DNA of 64,000 bases from Streptomyces achromogenes (GCF_030816715.1 NZ_JAUSYH010000001.1:4898001-4962000), one strand, 5' to 3'; positions 1 through 9,139 are shown, counted from the first letter of the stretch. Numbers and translations are program-made. Notes: generated from the sequence alone by a model not told the origin.

Positions 1-1535
1 GCTACCAGCTCGCCTTCGCCCTGCTGCTGATCCTCGGCGGCCGGCTCGGCGACATCTACGGCCGCAAGCGGATCTTCCAGATCGGCGTGGCGGGCTTCAC
101 CCTCGCCTCGCTGGCCGCGGCCGTGTCGGTCGACCCGGGCATGCTGATCGTGTCCCGGCTGGCCCAGGGCGGCTTCGCCTCGATCATGGTGCCGCAGGTC
201 CTGGCCATCATCCACGTCAGCTTCCCGCCGCAGGAGCGCGCCAAGGCGTTCGGCATGTTCGGCACGGTGGCCGGTCTCGCCGCGCTCACCGGACTGAGCC
301 TCGGCGGCCTGCTCGTCGAGTGGAACCTGTTCGGCCTGGAATGGCGGCTGGTGTTCCTCATCAACATCCCCGTCGGCCTCTTCGGTCTGATCGTCGGGCA
401 GAAGAGCATCGTCGAGTCCAAGGCGCCGGTGGCGCTGCGGCTGGACATCCTCGGCGCGGTCCTCGCCGCCGTCACCCTGTTCCTGCTCGTCTTCCCGCTC
501 ATCCAGGGGCGCGAGCTGGGCTGGCCGGCCTGGGGCTTCGTCCTGCTGGCGCTGACGCCGGTGTCGCTGTTCGTGTTCATCCGCCAGCAGCAGGCCCGTA
601 CCCGCAAGGACGGCTCGCCGCTGGTCGCGCTCAACCTGTTCCGGCTGCGCAGCTTCTCCTCCGCGCTGAGCGTGCAGCTGGCGTTCAACGTCGGCGTGGG
701 CGTGTTCTTCCTGTCCTGGAGCCTGTACATGCAGGTCGGCCTGGGCTGGAGCCCGATCCGCGCCGGTCTGACCAGCCTGCCGTTCTGCATCACCACCTTC
801 GTCACCTCGGCGCTGTCGTACGCCTTCCTCGCCGCGAAGATGGGGCGCAAGCTCCTGCAACTCGGCGCGGTGCTGGTGCTGCTGGGCCTCGGCTCCTACA
901 TCTGGGTGGTCGAGCACTACGGCAGTGAGGCCACCAGCTGGAAGATGGCGCTCCCGCTGGCCCTCTTCGGGCTCGGCTTCGGCATGGTCATGTCCCCGAT
1001 CCCGGACATGGCCACCAGCGAGGCCCCGCGGCAGGACGCCGGCTCGGCCTCCGGCCTGGTCAACACCAACCAGCAGCTCGGGTTCGCCGTCGGCACGGCC
1101 CTGGTCAGCGTCATCTTCTTCGGCGCCCTCGGCGGCAACGCGGCCGACAACTCCCGGGAGGCGGCCCCGCAGCTGCGCAAGGACCTGGCCGCCGTGTCGG
1201 TCACCGGGGCGGACGCGGACCGGGTCGTGGACTACTTCGTGCAGTGCACGAGCGACCAGGCGAAGGAGAAGGACTGGACCGTCCAGGCGCCGAGCTGCGC
1301 CAAGGCCCCGTCCGAGCTCACCGGCAACCCGAAGGTCGCCGCGGTGTTCGCCGACACGGGCAAGCACACCAACGCGCTCACCTTCGCCGACACCTTCTCC
1401 CACGCGCTGCGCTGGTTCATCGGCGGCATGGTCCTCACCCTGCTGCTGACGTTCCTGCTGCCCCGCAAGAACGCGGCGCACGGCGAGCAGGGCGAGGCCG
1501 GCGCGGAGCCCAAGGCCGTGGCGGAGAACGCCTGA
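1..1535 (+). CDS. MFS drug exporter, DHA2 (14-TMS) family, 5' end cut off
   Basis: The reading frame is open from base 3 to the window edge, so the gene begins to the left. The first visible residues hold the loop 2-3 signature GGRLGDIYGRKR of major facilitator antiporters. About a dozen hydrophobic segments follow, with a long extracytoplasmic loop near the C-terminus (about 1195-1390) before the last membrane segment; this is usual for EmrB/QacA-type proton-coupled exporters. The tail is short and charged. A perfect 17-bp hairpin lies just downstream, so it is transcriptionally separated from the RiPP cassette that follows. It is likely the exporter of one of the neighbouring metabolites; the substrate cannot be read from sequence. 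Confidence 0.9.
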   Translation, partial: YQLAFALLLILGGRLGDIYGRKRIFQIGVAGFTLASLAAAVSVDPGMLIVSRLAQGGFASIMVPQVLAIIHVSFPPQERAKAFGMFGTVAGLAALTGLSLGGLLVEWNLFGLEWRLVFLINIPVGLFGLIVGQKSIVESKAPVALRLDILGAVLAAVTLFLLVFPLIQGRELGWPAWGFVLLALTPVSLFVFIRQQQARTRKDGSPLVALNLFRLRSFSSALSVQLAFNVGVGVFFLSWSLYMQVGLGWSPIRAGLTSLPFCITTFVTSALSYAFLAAKMGRKLLQLGAVLVLLGLGSYIWVVEHYGSEATSWKMALPLALFGLGFGMVMSPIPDMATSEAPRQDAGSASGLVNTNQQLGFAVGTALVSVIFFGALGGNAADNSREAAPQLRKDLAAVSVTGADADRVVDYFVQCTSDQAKEKDWTVQAPSCAKAPSELTGNPKVAAVFADTGKHTNALTFADTFSHALRWFIGGMVLTLLLTFLLPRKNAAHGEQGEAGAEPKAVAENA

Positions 1536-1563
1536 CGGTCACGGACCGCGACGACGACAACCG

Positions 1564-1604
1564 GGCCGCGGCCCGCGGGGCGACACACCCCGCGGGCCGC
1601 GGCC
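1564..1604 (+). terminator. Strong hairpin after the MFS gene
   Basis: Perfect 17-bp inverted repeat (1564-1580 and 1588-1604) with the 7-base loop CGACACA, starting 29 bases after the exporter stop codon. There is no T-run, as is usual for Streptomyces terminators. Confidence 0.75.
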
Positions 1605-1990
1605 GCACGTGCGCGTGGGCCGTGGCCGCACGTCGCGCGGGGCCGCGGCCTCGGCCTGCCCGGTACGTGGGCCGTGGCCTGCACGTACTTCCGCGGCCCG
1701 CCGGCCCCACGGCCCGGCCGCGGTGCGCCCCGTGGTGCGCCCCGTGGTGCGCCCCGGGGCCCGCCGGTCGCGCGCCCGCGTGAGGCCTGCTGAAGCCGTC
1801 ATCCGGCGATCATGAATTCTTCACCACCGGCCGGTGAGCACGGCACTACTGCGGTCCGCCTCCTCTCGGCGAGACTCCTGGTCAGACGCCGAAGCCGCGG
1901 AGAACACCGACCCGGGAGGCGACGGCACACCGCACGGTCACACCGACCCGCGTCGCCCGACGAGGGTCACCGACGATCGAGGGGGAGACC
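1605..1990. other. Gene-free spacer upstream of the RiPP cassette, with short GC-rich repeats
   Basis: This stretch holds imperfect copies of GGCCGYGGCC followed by GCACGT (around 1595, 1620 and 1675) and three tandem 12-bp units GGTGCGCCCCGK at 1722-1757. I see no coding frame supported by homology. The promoter of the precursor-YcaO-SagB cassette should lie in its last ~180 bases (about 1810-1985). Confidence 0.5.
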
Positions 1991-2128
1991 ATGTCCGCAC
2001 AGCACCTTTCCGAGGACCTGTTCATCGAGGAGTACAACCCGGCCGGCCCGTGGGCCGCGCCGACCGACTCCTTCGTCTGCTGGGCCGAGTCGGCGGTGCC
2101 CGCCACCGCGGACCACAGCGGGGTCTGA
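1991..2128 (+). CDS. Putative TOMM (azole RiPP) precursor peptide, 45 aa
   Basis: A short ORF begins at ATG 1991 with a strong ribosome site (GAGGGGGAG, 3 bases before ATG) and ends 2 bases before the cyclodehydratase start. The N-terminal half is acidic and leader-like (SEDLFIEEYNPAG). The C-terminal part carries the heterocyclisable residues T25, S27, C30, S34, T39 and S43, including a single Cys in DSFVCW, and ends in SGV. Position, size, acidic leader and coupling to a leader-binding YcaO protein all fit a precursor peptide. I do not recognise the core from any known family; the cleavage site and modified residues are unknown. One azole at C30 is the simplest guess. It is too short for routine gene calling. 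Confidence 0.75.
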   Translation: MSAQHLSEDLFIEEYNPAGPWAAPTDSFVCWAESAVPATADHSGV

Positions 2129-2130
2129 CG

Positions 2131-4395
2131 GTGATCCGGCCGGCTTCGGAGAAGCCCCGCCTGGGCTTCAAGGAACACCTGACGGTCCAGATCGTCCCCG
2201 GCGAAGCGGTCTACCTGATGTCCGGGCGACGTGTCACCACGTTGCACGGCGCGGAGATCTGCCACCTCGCGGAGCTGCTGGACGGCGCCAGGACGCGCGA
2301 CGCCGTCCTCGCGGAGGCGTCCGGGCGACTGCCGGCCGAGCGGACGCTGCGGCTGCTCGACCGTCTCACCGAAGCCGGCCTGCTGGCCGAACTGCCCGCG
2401 TCGCGGGCCGACGATGCCGCGGAGCGCGCCTACTGGGAAGCCGCCGGTCTCAGCGGCGGCGCCGTCCGCCCCGCGGCCACCGTGCACACCCTGGCGGTGG
2501 GGGGCGTCGGCCCCGAGACACTGCACACCGCCGCCGTGGCGGCCGGCCTGCGCACCGGGCCGGCCGCCGAGGCGGACCTGGTCCTGGTGGCCTGCGACGA
2601 CTACCTCGACCCCCGGCTGCGCGAACTCGACCGGGAGTACCGGGAGGCCGGACGCTGCTGGCTGCCGATCCAGCTGCACGGCACCGAGACCTGGATCGGC
2701 CCGTTCCTCGGTGTCCCGGACGGCCCGTGCTGGTCGTGCCTGGCCGAGCGGCTGTGGCGCAGCCGCCCGGTCGAGGCCCGGCTCCAGCAGGGGCTGGGCC
2801 GCTCCGGCCCGCTGCCCCGCCGCCCCTGCGCGGTCCCGGCGAGCCTGCTCGCCGGGCTTCACCTGGCCGTGCTGGAGGCGGTCAAGTGGCTGGCCGGCCT
2901 GCGCCACCCCGGTCAGGACGCGCTGTGGACCCTGAACGGGCTGATGCTGACGGGCGGCCACCATCCGGTGAGCCGGCGCCCGCAGTGCCCGGACTGCGGC
3001 GACCCCACCCTGGTCGCCGCCCGGGTCGAGGCGCCCGTGGTGCTGACGTCCCGCCCCAAGGCGGACAGCGGCGGCGGCGGGCATCGGGCCCTCGGCCCGG
3101 AGGAGATGCTCCGGCGCTACGGCCATCACGTGGACCCGCTCACCGGCCTCGTCCGGGAGATCCGCCGTGACCCGCGCGGGCCGGCCTTCCTCAACGTGTT
3201 CCACGCCGGGCACAACCTGGCCCTGACCCACCACGACCCGCGCGGCTGGCGCACCGGACTGCGCGCCACCAGCGCGGGCAAGGGCAGCACCCCGCTGCGG
3301 GCGAAGGTGAGCGCGCTGGCCGAGGTGCTGGAGCGGCACAGCGGCCACCTCCAGGGCGACGAGCCGATGCTGCACGCGAGCTACGACGCGCTCGGCGAGG
3401 AGGCGGTCCACCCCGACTCCGTCCAGCTCTTCGCCGCCTGCCAGTTCACCGGCCGCGCCCGCTGGAACGCCGAACACGGCGCGTTCCAGCAGGTCTGCGA
3501 GCCCTTCGACGAGGGCCGGGAGATCGAGTGGACCCCGGTGTGGTCGCTCACCGAGGAGCGGCGCCGGCTGCTGCCCACGGCCCTGCTCTACTTCGGCGCG
3601 TCCCGCCTCGCGGGCCGCCCGTACTGCCTCGCCACCTCCAACGGGGTGGCCGCGGGCGCCTCTCTCGAGGACGCGGTCCTCCAGGGGTTCCTGGAGCTCG
3701 TCGAACGGGACGCGGTAGCCCTGTGGTGGTACAACCGGCTGCGCCGGCCCGGGGTGGACCTCGGTTCCTTCGAGGACCCCTGGATCGCCGAACTGCGCAC
3801 GGTCCACGCCTCCTTGCACCGTGAGGTGTGGGCCCTCGACCTCACCGCCGACCTCGGCATTCCCACCGTCGTCGCGCTGTCGCGCCGTACCGACAAGGCC
3901 GGTGAGGACATCACGCTCGGCTTCGGCGCGCACTTCGACCCGCGGATCGCGCTGCACCGCGCCCTCACCGAACTGAACCAGATGCTCCCCTACGTCGTGG
4001 ACGCGGGCGCCGACGGCGGCGGCTACGGAACCGACGACGCCGAGGTGCTGCGCTGGATGCGCACCGCCCGGGCCGCCGAACTCCCGTATCTGCGGCCCGA
4101 TCCGGAGCGTCCCGCGATGAACGCGGACACCCACGCGTACCGGCCCCGGGGGGATCTGCGGGAGGATGTCGCCGAGGCGGAGCGGATCGTCCGCGAGGCC
4201 GGACTGGACATGCTCGTGCTCGACCAGACCCGTCCCGACGTGGGGCTGCCGGTGGCCCGCGTCATCGTCCCCGGGCTCCGCCCCCACTGGGCCCGGTTCG
4301 CACCCGGCCGTCTCTACGACGTGCCGGTGCGCAGCAAGGACCTGACCGAACCGACCCGCTACGAGGACCTCAACCCGGTCCCCCTGTTCCTGTGA
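2131..4395 (+). CDS. TOMM cyclodehydratase: leader-binding E1-like domain fused to YcaO
   Basis: This 754-aa enzyme should turn Cys/Ser/Thr of the precursor into azolines, using ATP. Residues about 5-90 look like a winged RRE that grips the leader. An E1/ThiF-like scaffold follows with the tetra-Cys zinc site C200xxC203 and C286xxC289. From about residue 340 the YcaO domain shows the ATP/Mg motifs AEVLERHSG (E398, E401) and LELVERDA (E522, E525). The C-terminus NPVPLFL resembles the proline-rich end seen in azoline-forming YcaOs. GTG 2131 is chosen because it follows the precursor stop by 2 bases; an upstream in-frame start at 1834 would overlap the whole precursor gene. Its stop overlaps the SagB start (GTGA), so all three are probably translated together. 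Confidence 0.9.
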   Translation: MIRPASEKPRLGFKEHLTVQIVPGEAVYLMSGRRVTTLHGAEICHLAELLDGARTRDAVLAEASGRLPAERTLRLLDRLTEAGLLAELPASRADDAAERAYWEAAGLSGGAVRPAATVHTLAVGGVGPETLHTAAVAAGLRTGPAAEADLVLVACDDYLDPRLRELDREYREAGRCWLPIQLHGTETWIGPFLGVPDGPCWSCLAERLWRSRPVEARLQQGLGRSGPLPRRPCAVPASLLAGLHLAVLEAVKWLAGLRHPGQDALWTLNGLMLTGGHHPVSRRPQCPDCGDPTLVAARVEAPVVLTSRPKADSGGGGHRALGPEEMLRRYGHHVDPLTGLVREIRRDPRGPAFLNVFHAGHNLALTHHDPRGWRTGLRATSAGKGSTPLRAKVSALAEVLERHSGHLQGDEPMLHASYDALGEEAVHPDSVQLFAACQFTGRARWNAEHGAFQQVCEPFDEGREIEWTPVWSLTEERRRLLPTALLYFGASRLAGRPYCLATSNGVAAGASLEDAVLQGFLELVERDAVALWWYNRLRRPGVDLGSFEDPWIAELRTVHASLHREVWALDLTADLGIPTVVALSRRTDKAGEDITLGFGAHFDPRIALHRALTELNQMLPYVVDAGADGGGYGTDDAEVLRWMRTARAAELPYLRPDPERPAMNADTHAYRPRGDLREDVAEAERIVREAGLDMLVLDQTRPDVGLPVARVIVPGLRPHWARFAPGRLYDVPVRSKDLTEPTRYEDLNPVPLFL

Positions 4396-5927
4396 CCGTC
4401 CCCGTGATTCCCTCGAGATCGCGACCTTCCCCCCACCTTGGATCAGCCGTGCACCTTGGCAGTCTCGCCCCCCAATTGGTCAATCTGTGGTCCTTGAGGC
4501 AGGACATCGTTGTCGATCCGGACACCGATCCCGAGGAGGCCCTCCTGCTGGAGACGCCCTGGGAGGATCTCCGGATCAAGGAGCCCAGCGCCGCCCTGCG
4601 CGAAGCCGTGCGCCGGATGCAGCTCGGCCCGTCGGCCATCCCCAACATCCTGGCCTCGGCGTCGGACTCGCCCGGCGGCGCGGAGAAACTGCTGGACGAA
4701 CTCCGGCCGTTGCAGCACCTGGTGGTGCGCACGCTGGCCGTCGGCGCGGTGCCGCTGCTCTCCGTGGTGCCGATCTCCGGGCAGGCCCGGTTCACCCGGC
4801 TGAAGCCGCTGCTGGGCCGGGTCTGCAGGCTCTCCCGGTTCGCCGTGATCCGCTGTGCTCCGGGCGGCCTGTCCGTGGAGTCCTCGCTCGTCGACCACAA
4901 GGTGGAGCTGCACCACCCGGGCGTCATGGGGATGCTGGGCCGGATCGACGGCTCGGCGGACGACTTCGACGCGCCGCACCTTCCCGTGGTGGAGGCGGTC
5001 CGGTCGTATCTGGTCGCCGCCGGTGTGCTGGTGGTCGCCGACGAGCCCGCCGGGCACGGTCCGGGCGGCGACGGGCCCGTCTTCGCGGAGGACCGCGATC
5101 CCGCGCTCACCGGCTGGTCCCCGGACGAGCTGATGGTGCACTCCGGCAGCCGCCGGGAGCGCTTCGGCCGCCCGCGCGGAGCCGCCTTCGCCCAGGTCGG
5201 CCGGATGCCCCCGCCGCCGGTGGTCAAGCCGCCGGCCGCGGCCGACCCGGGCCGCCCCGCGCACCGGATCACCCTCGCCCGGCCCGATCTGGACGGACCG
5301 GCGGCCGCCGACGCGTCCCTCACCGCGGTGCTGGAGCCCGGCGCCCGTCCGGCCGTCGAGGACGGCGAGCTGTCGCTGGACCGGCTCGGCGCGCTGCTGT
5401 ACCGGGCGGCCCGGGTCCGCGCCATGCTGCCGCCGGCCGACTTCGATCCGGCCGGCTACCCGACGAGCGAGCGCCCGTACCTCAGCGTCGACGACAGTTA
5501 CGCGCTGGAGGTCTACGTTCTGGCCGACGAGGGGGCGTCCTGTCTGCCGCCGGGCGCCTACCACTACCGGCCGCTCGACCACTGCCTGGAGCGGATGGGC
5601 GGCGATCCGGGCGCCGCGGCCGACCTGGCGGGCGCGGCGCGCAGCGGGGAGGCGGGACCGGACGGGGAGCCGACCGTGCTCATCGCCATATCCGCCCGGT
5701 TCGCCCGCGCCGCCTACAAGTTCAGCGGCACCGCCTACACCAACGTCCTCAAGGACGTGGGAGCGCTCCAGCAGACACTGACGTTGGTGGCACGTGCCAT
5801 GGGACTGCAGTCCCGCGTCCTGCCGGTCGGAGACGCGGACGCCTTTCAGCGGGCCGTCGGTATGGACTGGCGGGTGGAGTCCAGCGTCGGAGACATGGCC
5901 ATCTCGAGTCGTATACCGCCGAGTTGA
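4392..5927 (+). CDS. SagB/ThcOx-type FMN azoline dehydrogenase
   Basis: Member of the nitroreductase-like SagB family, which oxidises azolines to azoles with FMN. The C-terminal catalytic half carries the family hallmark YKFSGTAYTNVLKDVGALQQ at about residues 437-456, followed by LVARAMGL and a conserved end. The N-terminal ~270 residues are a less conserved half, as in other long SagB proteins, and may be a degenerate second copy or a leader-binding part. 511 aa. GTG 4392 overlaps the TGA of the cyclodehydratase by four bases. With its two partners it completes the minimal machinery for an azole-bearing peptide. No dedicated protease, methyltransferase or RiPP exporter is adjacent. Confidence 0.88.
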   Translation: MTVPVIPSRSRPSPHLGSAVHLGSLAPQLVNLWSLRQDIVVDPDTDPEEALLLETPWEDLRIKEPSAALREAVRRMQLGPSAIPNILASASDSPGGAEKLLDELRPLQHLVVRTLAVGAVPLLSVVPISGQARFTRLKPLLGRVCRLSRFAVIRCAPGGLSVESSLVDHKVELHHPGVMGMLGRIDGSADDFDAPHLPVVEAVRSYLVAAGVLVVADEPAGHGPGGDGPVFAEDRDPALTGWSPDELMVHSGSRRERFGRPRGAAFAQVGRMPPPPVVKPPAAADPGRPAHRITLARPDLDGPAAADASLTAVLEPGARPAVEDGELSLDRLGALLYRAARVRAMLPPADFDPAGYPTSERPYLSVDDSYALEVYVLADEGASCLPPGAYHYRPLDHCLERMGGDPGAAADLAGAARSGEAGPDGEPTVLIAISARFARAAYKFSGTAYTNVLKDVGALQQTLTLVARAMGLQSRVLPVGDADAFQRAVGMDWRVESSVGDMAISSRIPPS

Positions 5928-6008
5928 GGGACTTGAGGGCCTGTCGGAAGACCGGTATGGTGCGCTTTCACCAGCTGGGACTCGGGGCGGGGGAGCGGTC
6001 GAGACGGC

Positions 6009-7229
6009 ATGGAACCTATGGAACCCAACGATCTGCCGGCCGATGAGGCCGAGGCGACGGCAGCGCACCTCGCACCCAGGATCGCGGCGGGCATCACCAC
6101 GGTCGTCCTGCTGGCCTTCGGCTTCGTGGCGGTCACCTATCTGACGGCCGCCCCGCACTCGGCGGCCCGGCTGGCCGTGGCACTGGGGCTGCTCGGTCTG
6201 GTGCTGGCGCTGCAGTTCTTCATCTCCTTCCCGCGGCTGCTGCCGAGGGTGGCGCCCGGCCTGGCTTCACGGCTGGGCCGGCACCGGTGGTTCCTGCTGC
6301 TTCTGCAGGCGCTGCTGACCTATGTGCCCTTCCTGCAGTTCGGGCTGGCCTGGCTGCCGTTGCCCGGGCTGCTGGCGGGGTCGGCGCTGCTGGTGCTGCG
6401 CGACGCGCGTCAGGGGTGGACGGCGTTCGGCCTGGTCGTCCTGAGCACGGACCTGCTGCAGTTCGGCATCGGGCTCGGCTGGCGGAACGTTTCTTACACC
6501 ACCGTGTCCACGATCCTGACCGGGCTCGTGGTGTTCGGCCTGTCCCGGCTCACCGACCTGGTCTCCGAGGTGCACCGCTCCCGTGCCGAGCTGGCGCAGT
6601 TCGCGGTCACCCAGGAGCGGTTGCGCTTCGCCCGGGACCTGCACGACCTGCTCGGCTACAGCCTGTCCACGATCACCCTCAAATGCGAGCTCGCCTACCG
6701 GCTGACGCCGGTGACCGCCGACCAGACCCGGCAGGAGATCTCCGAGGTCCTCGACATCTCCCGGCAGGCGCTCGCCGACGTCCGGGCGGTCGCCCACGGG
6801 TACCGGGAGATGTCCCTGTGCGCCGAGGTGCGCGCCGCCCAGGCCATGCTCTCGACGCTCGGCGTGCAGGCGAAGGTCGACGTGGCGTCCGACTCGCTGT
6901 CGACCGAGGTGGACACCGTGCTGGCCACGGTGTTCCGCGAGGGACTGACCAACATCCTGCGGCACAGCGAGGTCAGGCGGTGCGAGATCGAGACCGGCCG
7001 CCGGGCCGGCGCGGTCTGGTTCCGGCTGGCCAACGACGGTGTGGTCCGCACCGGTTCGGTCCAGGGCGCGCGGCAGGGGGGCGGCAGCGGCATCAAGAAC
7101 CTGACGTTCCGCGTGGAACGCCTCGGCGGACGCCTCACGGCCGGCGTGGACCACAACGGCTGGTTCGAACTCCGCCTGGAGATGCCCCTGGGCGAGGTCC
7201 CGGCGCCCCGGACACCCGTACCGTCCTGA
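6009..7229 (+). CDS. DesK/NarL-type sensor histidine kinase
   Basis: 406-aa membrane sensor. Residues about 25-185 contain five or six hydrophobic segments with almost no external domain, suggesting it senses within the membrane. A short coiled region leads to a HisKA_3 dimerisation domain with RFARDLHDLLGYSLS (phospho-acceptor H212). The ATPase domain has the N-box REGLTNILRH (N315) and an atypical G-box GGGSGIKNL in place of the usual GxGLxGM. It lies 81 bases after sagB on the same strand and may be co-transcribed with the RiPP cassette. The matching response regulator converges on it from the other strand. The signal is unknown; a product or lipid-borne metabolite of the locus is plausible. 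Confidence 0.88.
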   Translation: MEPMEPNDLPADEAEATAAHLAPRIAAGITTVVLLAFGFVAVTYLTAAPHSAARLAVALGLLGLVLALQFFISFPRLLPRVAPGLASRLGRHRWFLLLLQALLTYVPFLQFGLAWLPLPGLLAGSALLVLRDARQGWTAFGLVVLSTDLLQFGIGLGWRNVSYTTVSTILTGLVVFGLSRLTDLVSEVHRSRAELAQFAVTQERLRFARDLHDLLGYSLSTITLKCELAYRLTPVTADQTRQEISEVLDISRQALADVRAVAHGYREMSLCAEVRAAQAMLSTLGVQAKVDVASDSLSTEVDTVLATVFREGLTNILRHSEVRRCEIETGRRAGAVWFRLANDGVVRTGSVQGARQGGGSGIKNLTFRVERLGGRLTAGVDHNGWFELRLEMPLGEVPAPRTPVPS

Positions 7230-7367
7230 CGGCGGGACGCGGTGGCAGTGCGACGCGCGGGACGCTGGGGGCAGGGCGCTGCGGGAGGGGCGCGCGGGAC
7301 GCCGGGGGGCGGAGCGCTGCGGGGCAGGACGCGCGCGGGAGCTACCGGGCGGGACGTGCGGGGCGGC
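7230..7367. repeat. G-rich convergent spacer with CGGGACG repeats
   Basis: Between the convergent kinase and response regulator genes the plus strand carries at least four copies of CGGGACG plus a CAGGACG variant in about 115 bases. It is strongly G-biased on the plus strand and shows no clear hairpin. Confidence 0.45.
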
Positions 7368-7985
7368 TCACAGCCAGCCCGATTCGCGGGCGATCCTGAT
7401 GGCGTCCACCCGGTTGCGGGCACCCAGCTTGGTGACCGCGGTGGTCAGGTAGTTGCGCACGGTGCCGGTGGCGAGGTGGAGCTTCCTCGCTATCTGGGCC
7501 GCCTCCTCGCCCTGGGCCGCCAGCCGCAGCACCTCGACCTCGCGGGAGGTGAGCGCGCCCGGCTCGGTCTCCAGCGCGGCGAGGGCGAGCGTCGCGTCGA
7601 ACGCGCGCTCGCCCCTGGCGATGGCCCGGATGGCGGCGGTCAGCCGCTCCGGCTCGGCGTCCTTGGGCAGGAAGCCCTGGGCATGGGCGGCCACCGCCCG
7701 GCGCAGATGGCCCGGCTGCCCCAGACCGGTGAGGATCAGGGTGCGGCACTCCGGGAGCGTGGTGTACAGCGCGGACGCCACACTGATCCCGTCGGTGCCG
7801 GGCAGGTCGATGTCCAGCACGGCGACGTCGGGCCGGCACTCCAGTGCGCGCGCCACGACCTCCGAACCGTTCGCCAGCTCCGCGACGACCTCTATGTCCC
7901 CTTCGAGGCTCAGCAGGGAGACAAGTGCCCTGCGCAGCATGTGGAGATCCTCAGCCAGCAAGACTCTGATCACGTGGTCATTCAA
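7368..7985 (-). CDS. LuxR-family (DesR/NarL-type) response regulator
   Basis: 205-aa cytoplasmic regulator with an N-terminal receiver (residues 5-120; phospho-acceptor D58 in VAVLDIDLPG; conserved K in LPKDAEP) and a C-terminal LuxR helix-turn-helix (GALTSREVEVLRLAAQGEEA through RNYLTTAVTKLGARNRVDA). It is the natural partner of the facing histidine kinase. Its start lies 32 bases after the end of the upstream monooxygenase gene on the same strand, so it probably ends an operon with the AlkZ-like resistance gene. That arrangement would tie expression of resistance and oxidation functions to the signalling pair. Confidence 0.9.
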   Translation of the reverse strand: MNDHVIRVLLAEDLHMLRRALVSLLSLEGDIEVVAELANGSEVVARALECRPDVAVLDIDLPGTDGISVASALYTTLPECRTLILTGLGQPGHLRRAVAAHAQGFLPKDAEPERLTAAIRAIARGERAFDATLALAALETEPGALTSREVEVLRLAAQGEEAAQIARKLHLATGTVRNYLTTAVTKLGARNRVDAIRIARESGWL

Positions 7986-8017
7986 GCATCGGAATCTGGC
8001 CGTGTACGCAAGTTTCC

Positions 8018-9139
8018 TCAGATGGCTTGTTCGATAAGTGCCGTGCTGTAGTTCGCCGCTGCCCGGGTGATGTCGTAGCGCAGCGCCACATGACTGGTCG
8101 CCGTCGTGACGTCACGCCAGACGCGTTGCAGCTCACCCGAGCCGCTCAGCCCCGCCGTGCCCGCCACGCGCACCAGCGCCGTGACCGCTTCGGCCGCCTG
8201 TTCGCCGGCGAATGAGGCATTCCGCTGATTGCGTGCCAAAAAGGTTGGCGTGAAAGTGCGGTCGTCGATCACGGCGGCGTTCTGCTCGACCAGATGACGC
8301 GCCGAGTCGATCCGCGCCGTCGCCCGGACCAGCTCGATCTGCACCGCCTCGGTGAGCCGCTTGCCCTTCAGCACGCGGAGGGAGGCCGCCAGCGCGCCCT
8401 GGGCGGCGCCCACGGCGGGGGCGGCGAAGGTGGTGGCCCCGATCGCCTGGAAGGGGATGTTGTGCGCGGGCAGCGGGGACCAGCTGTTGACGCCGGTCTC
8501 CATCTCCGCGCGGGCGAAGGACAGATGGGCCGGCACGAACACGTCGTCGACCACCACGGTGTGGCTGCCGGTGGCCCGCATGCCGACGCAGTCCCAGGAC
8601 TGCACCACGCCGAAGGTCCCGCGGGGCAGCGCGAAGAAGCGCGGCCCCGCGTCCTCCTCGGACACGTTCGCGCACAGCAGCACCCAGTCCGCGAAGTCGA
8701 CGCCGCTGATGTACTGCCAGCGGCCGGAGAGCCGGTAGCCGTTCTCGGCCGGCTCCGCCGTGCCCGCCGGCACCAGACCGGTGGCGATGAGGGCGTCGGC
8801 GCCCGACCCCCACAGCTTCTCGTGCCCCTGCTCGGGCAGGTGCGCGGCGTAGCGGGAGGACGCGGCCAGCAGCGCGACGCACCAGCCGGTGGCGGCGCAC
8901 GAGGCCGACACCCGCAGCACGCCCCGCACGAAGTCGGCGACGGTCCCCTCGGCGCCGCCGAAGCGCGCGGAGACGAAGTGCCGTGCGAAGCCGCTCGCGC
9001 GCAGGGCGGTGACGACGTCCGGGGACAGACGCCCCGTGGCGTCGGCGGCCGCGGCGTGCTCGGCCGACAGGGCGGCCAGCTCGCCGGCCGCCGCCGACAG
9101 GTCGCGGGTGGAGAGGGTGGAGAGGGTGGCGACGCTCAT
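8018..9139 (-). CDS. Acyl-CoA-dehydrogenase-fold flavin monooxygenase (group D type)
   Basis: 373 aa with the N-terminal, middle and C-terminal domains of the acyl-CoA dehydrogenase fold. The family resembles two-component flavin hydroxylases such as ActVA-ORF5, DszC and KijD3-like enzymes, which use reduced flavin from a separate reductase to hydroxylate aromatic or sugar substrates. Recognisable pieces are GRWQYISGVDFADW, SWDCVGMRATGSHTVVVDDVFVP and a helical C-terminal bundle. ATG 9139 is preferred over a longer start at 9178 because GAGGAG precedes it. It likely hydroxylates the polyketide; the FMN quinone reductase at 13471 could supply reduced flavin. Substrate unknown. A repeat-rich 82-base spacer separates it from the upstream gene. 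Confidence 0.78.
   Translation of the reverse strand: MSVATLSTLSTRDLSAAAGELAALSAEHAAAADATGRLSPDVVTALRASGFARHFVSARFGGAEGTVADFVRGVLRVSASCAATGWCVALLAASSRYAAHLPEQGHEKLWGSGADALIATGLVPAGTAEPAENGYRLSGRWQYISGVDFADWVLLCANVSEEDAGPRFFALPRGTFGVVQSWDCVGMRATGSHTVVVDDVFVPAHLSFARAEMETGVNSWSPLPAHNIPFQAIGATTFAAPAVGAAQGALAASLRVLKGKRLTEAVQIELVRATARIDSARHLVEQNAAVIDDRTFTPTFLARNQRNASFAGEQAAEAVTALVRVAGTAGLSGSGELQRVWRDVTTATSHVALRYDITRAAANYSTALIEQAI

Noticed and set aside
1834..2130. N-terminal extension of the YcaO protein from a GTG at 1834
   Set aside because: It would cover the whole precursor gene, is Arg/Pro/Gly-rich without homology, and GTG 2131 gives a normal family N-terminus.
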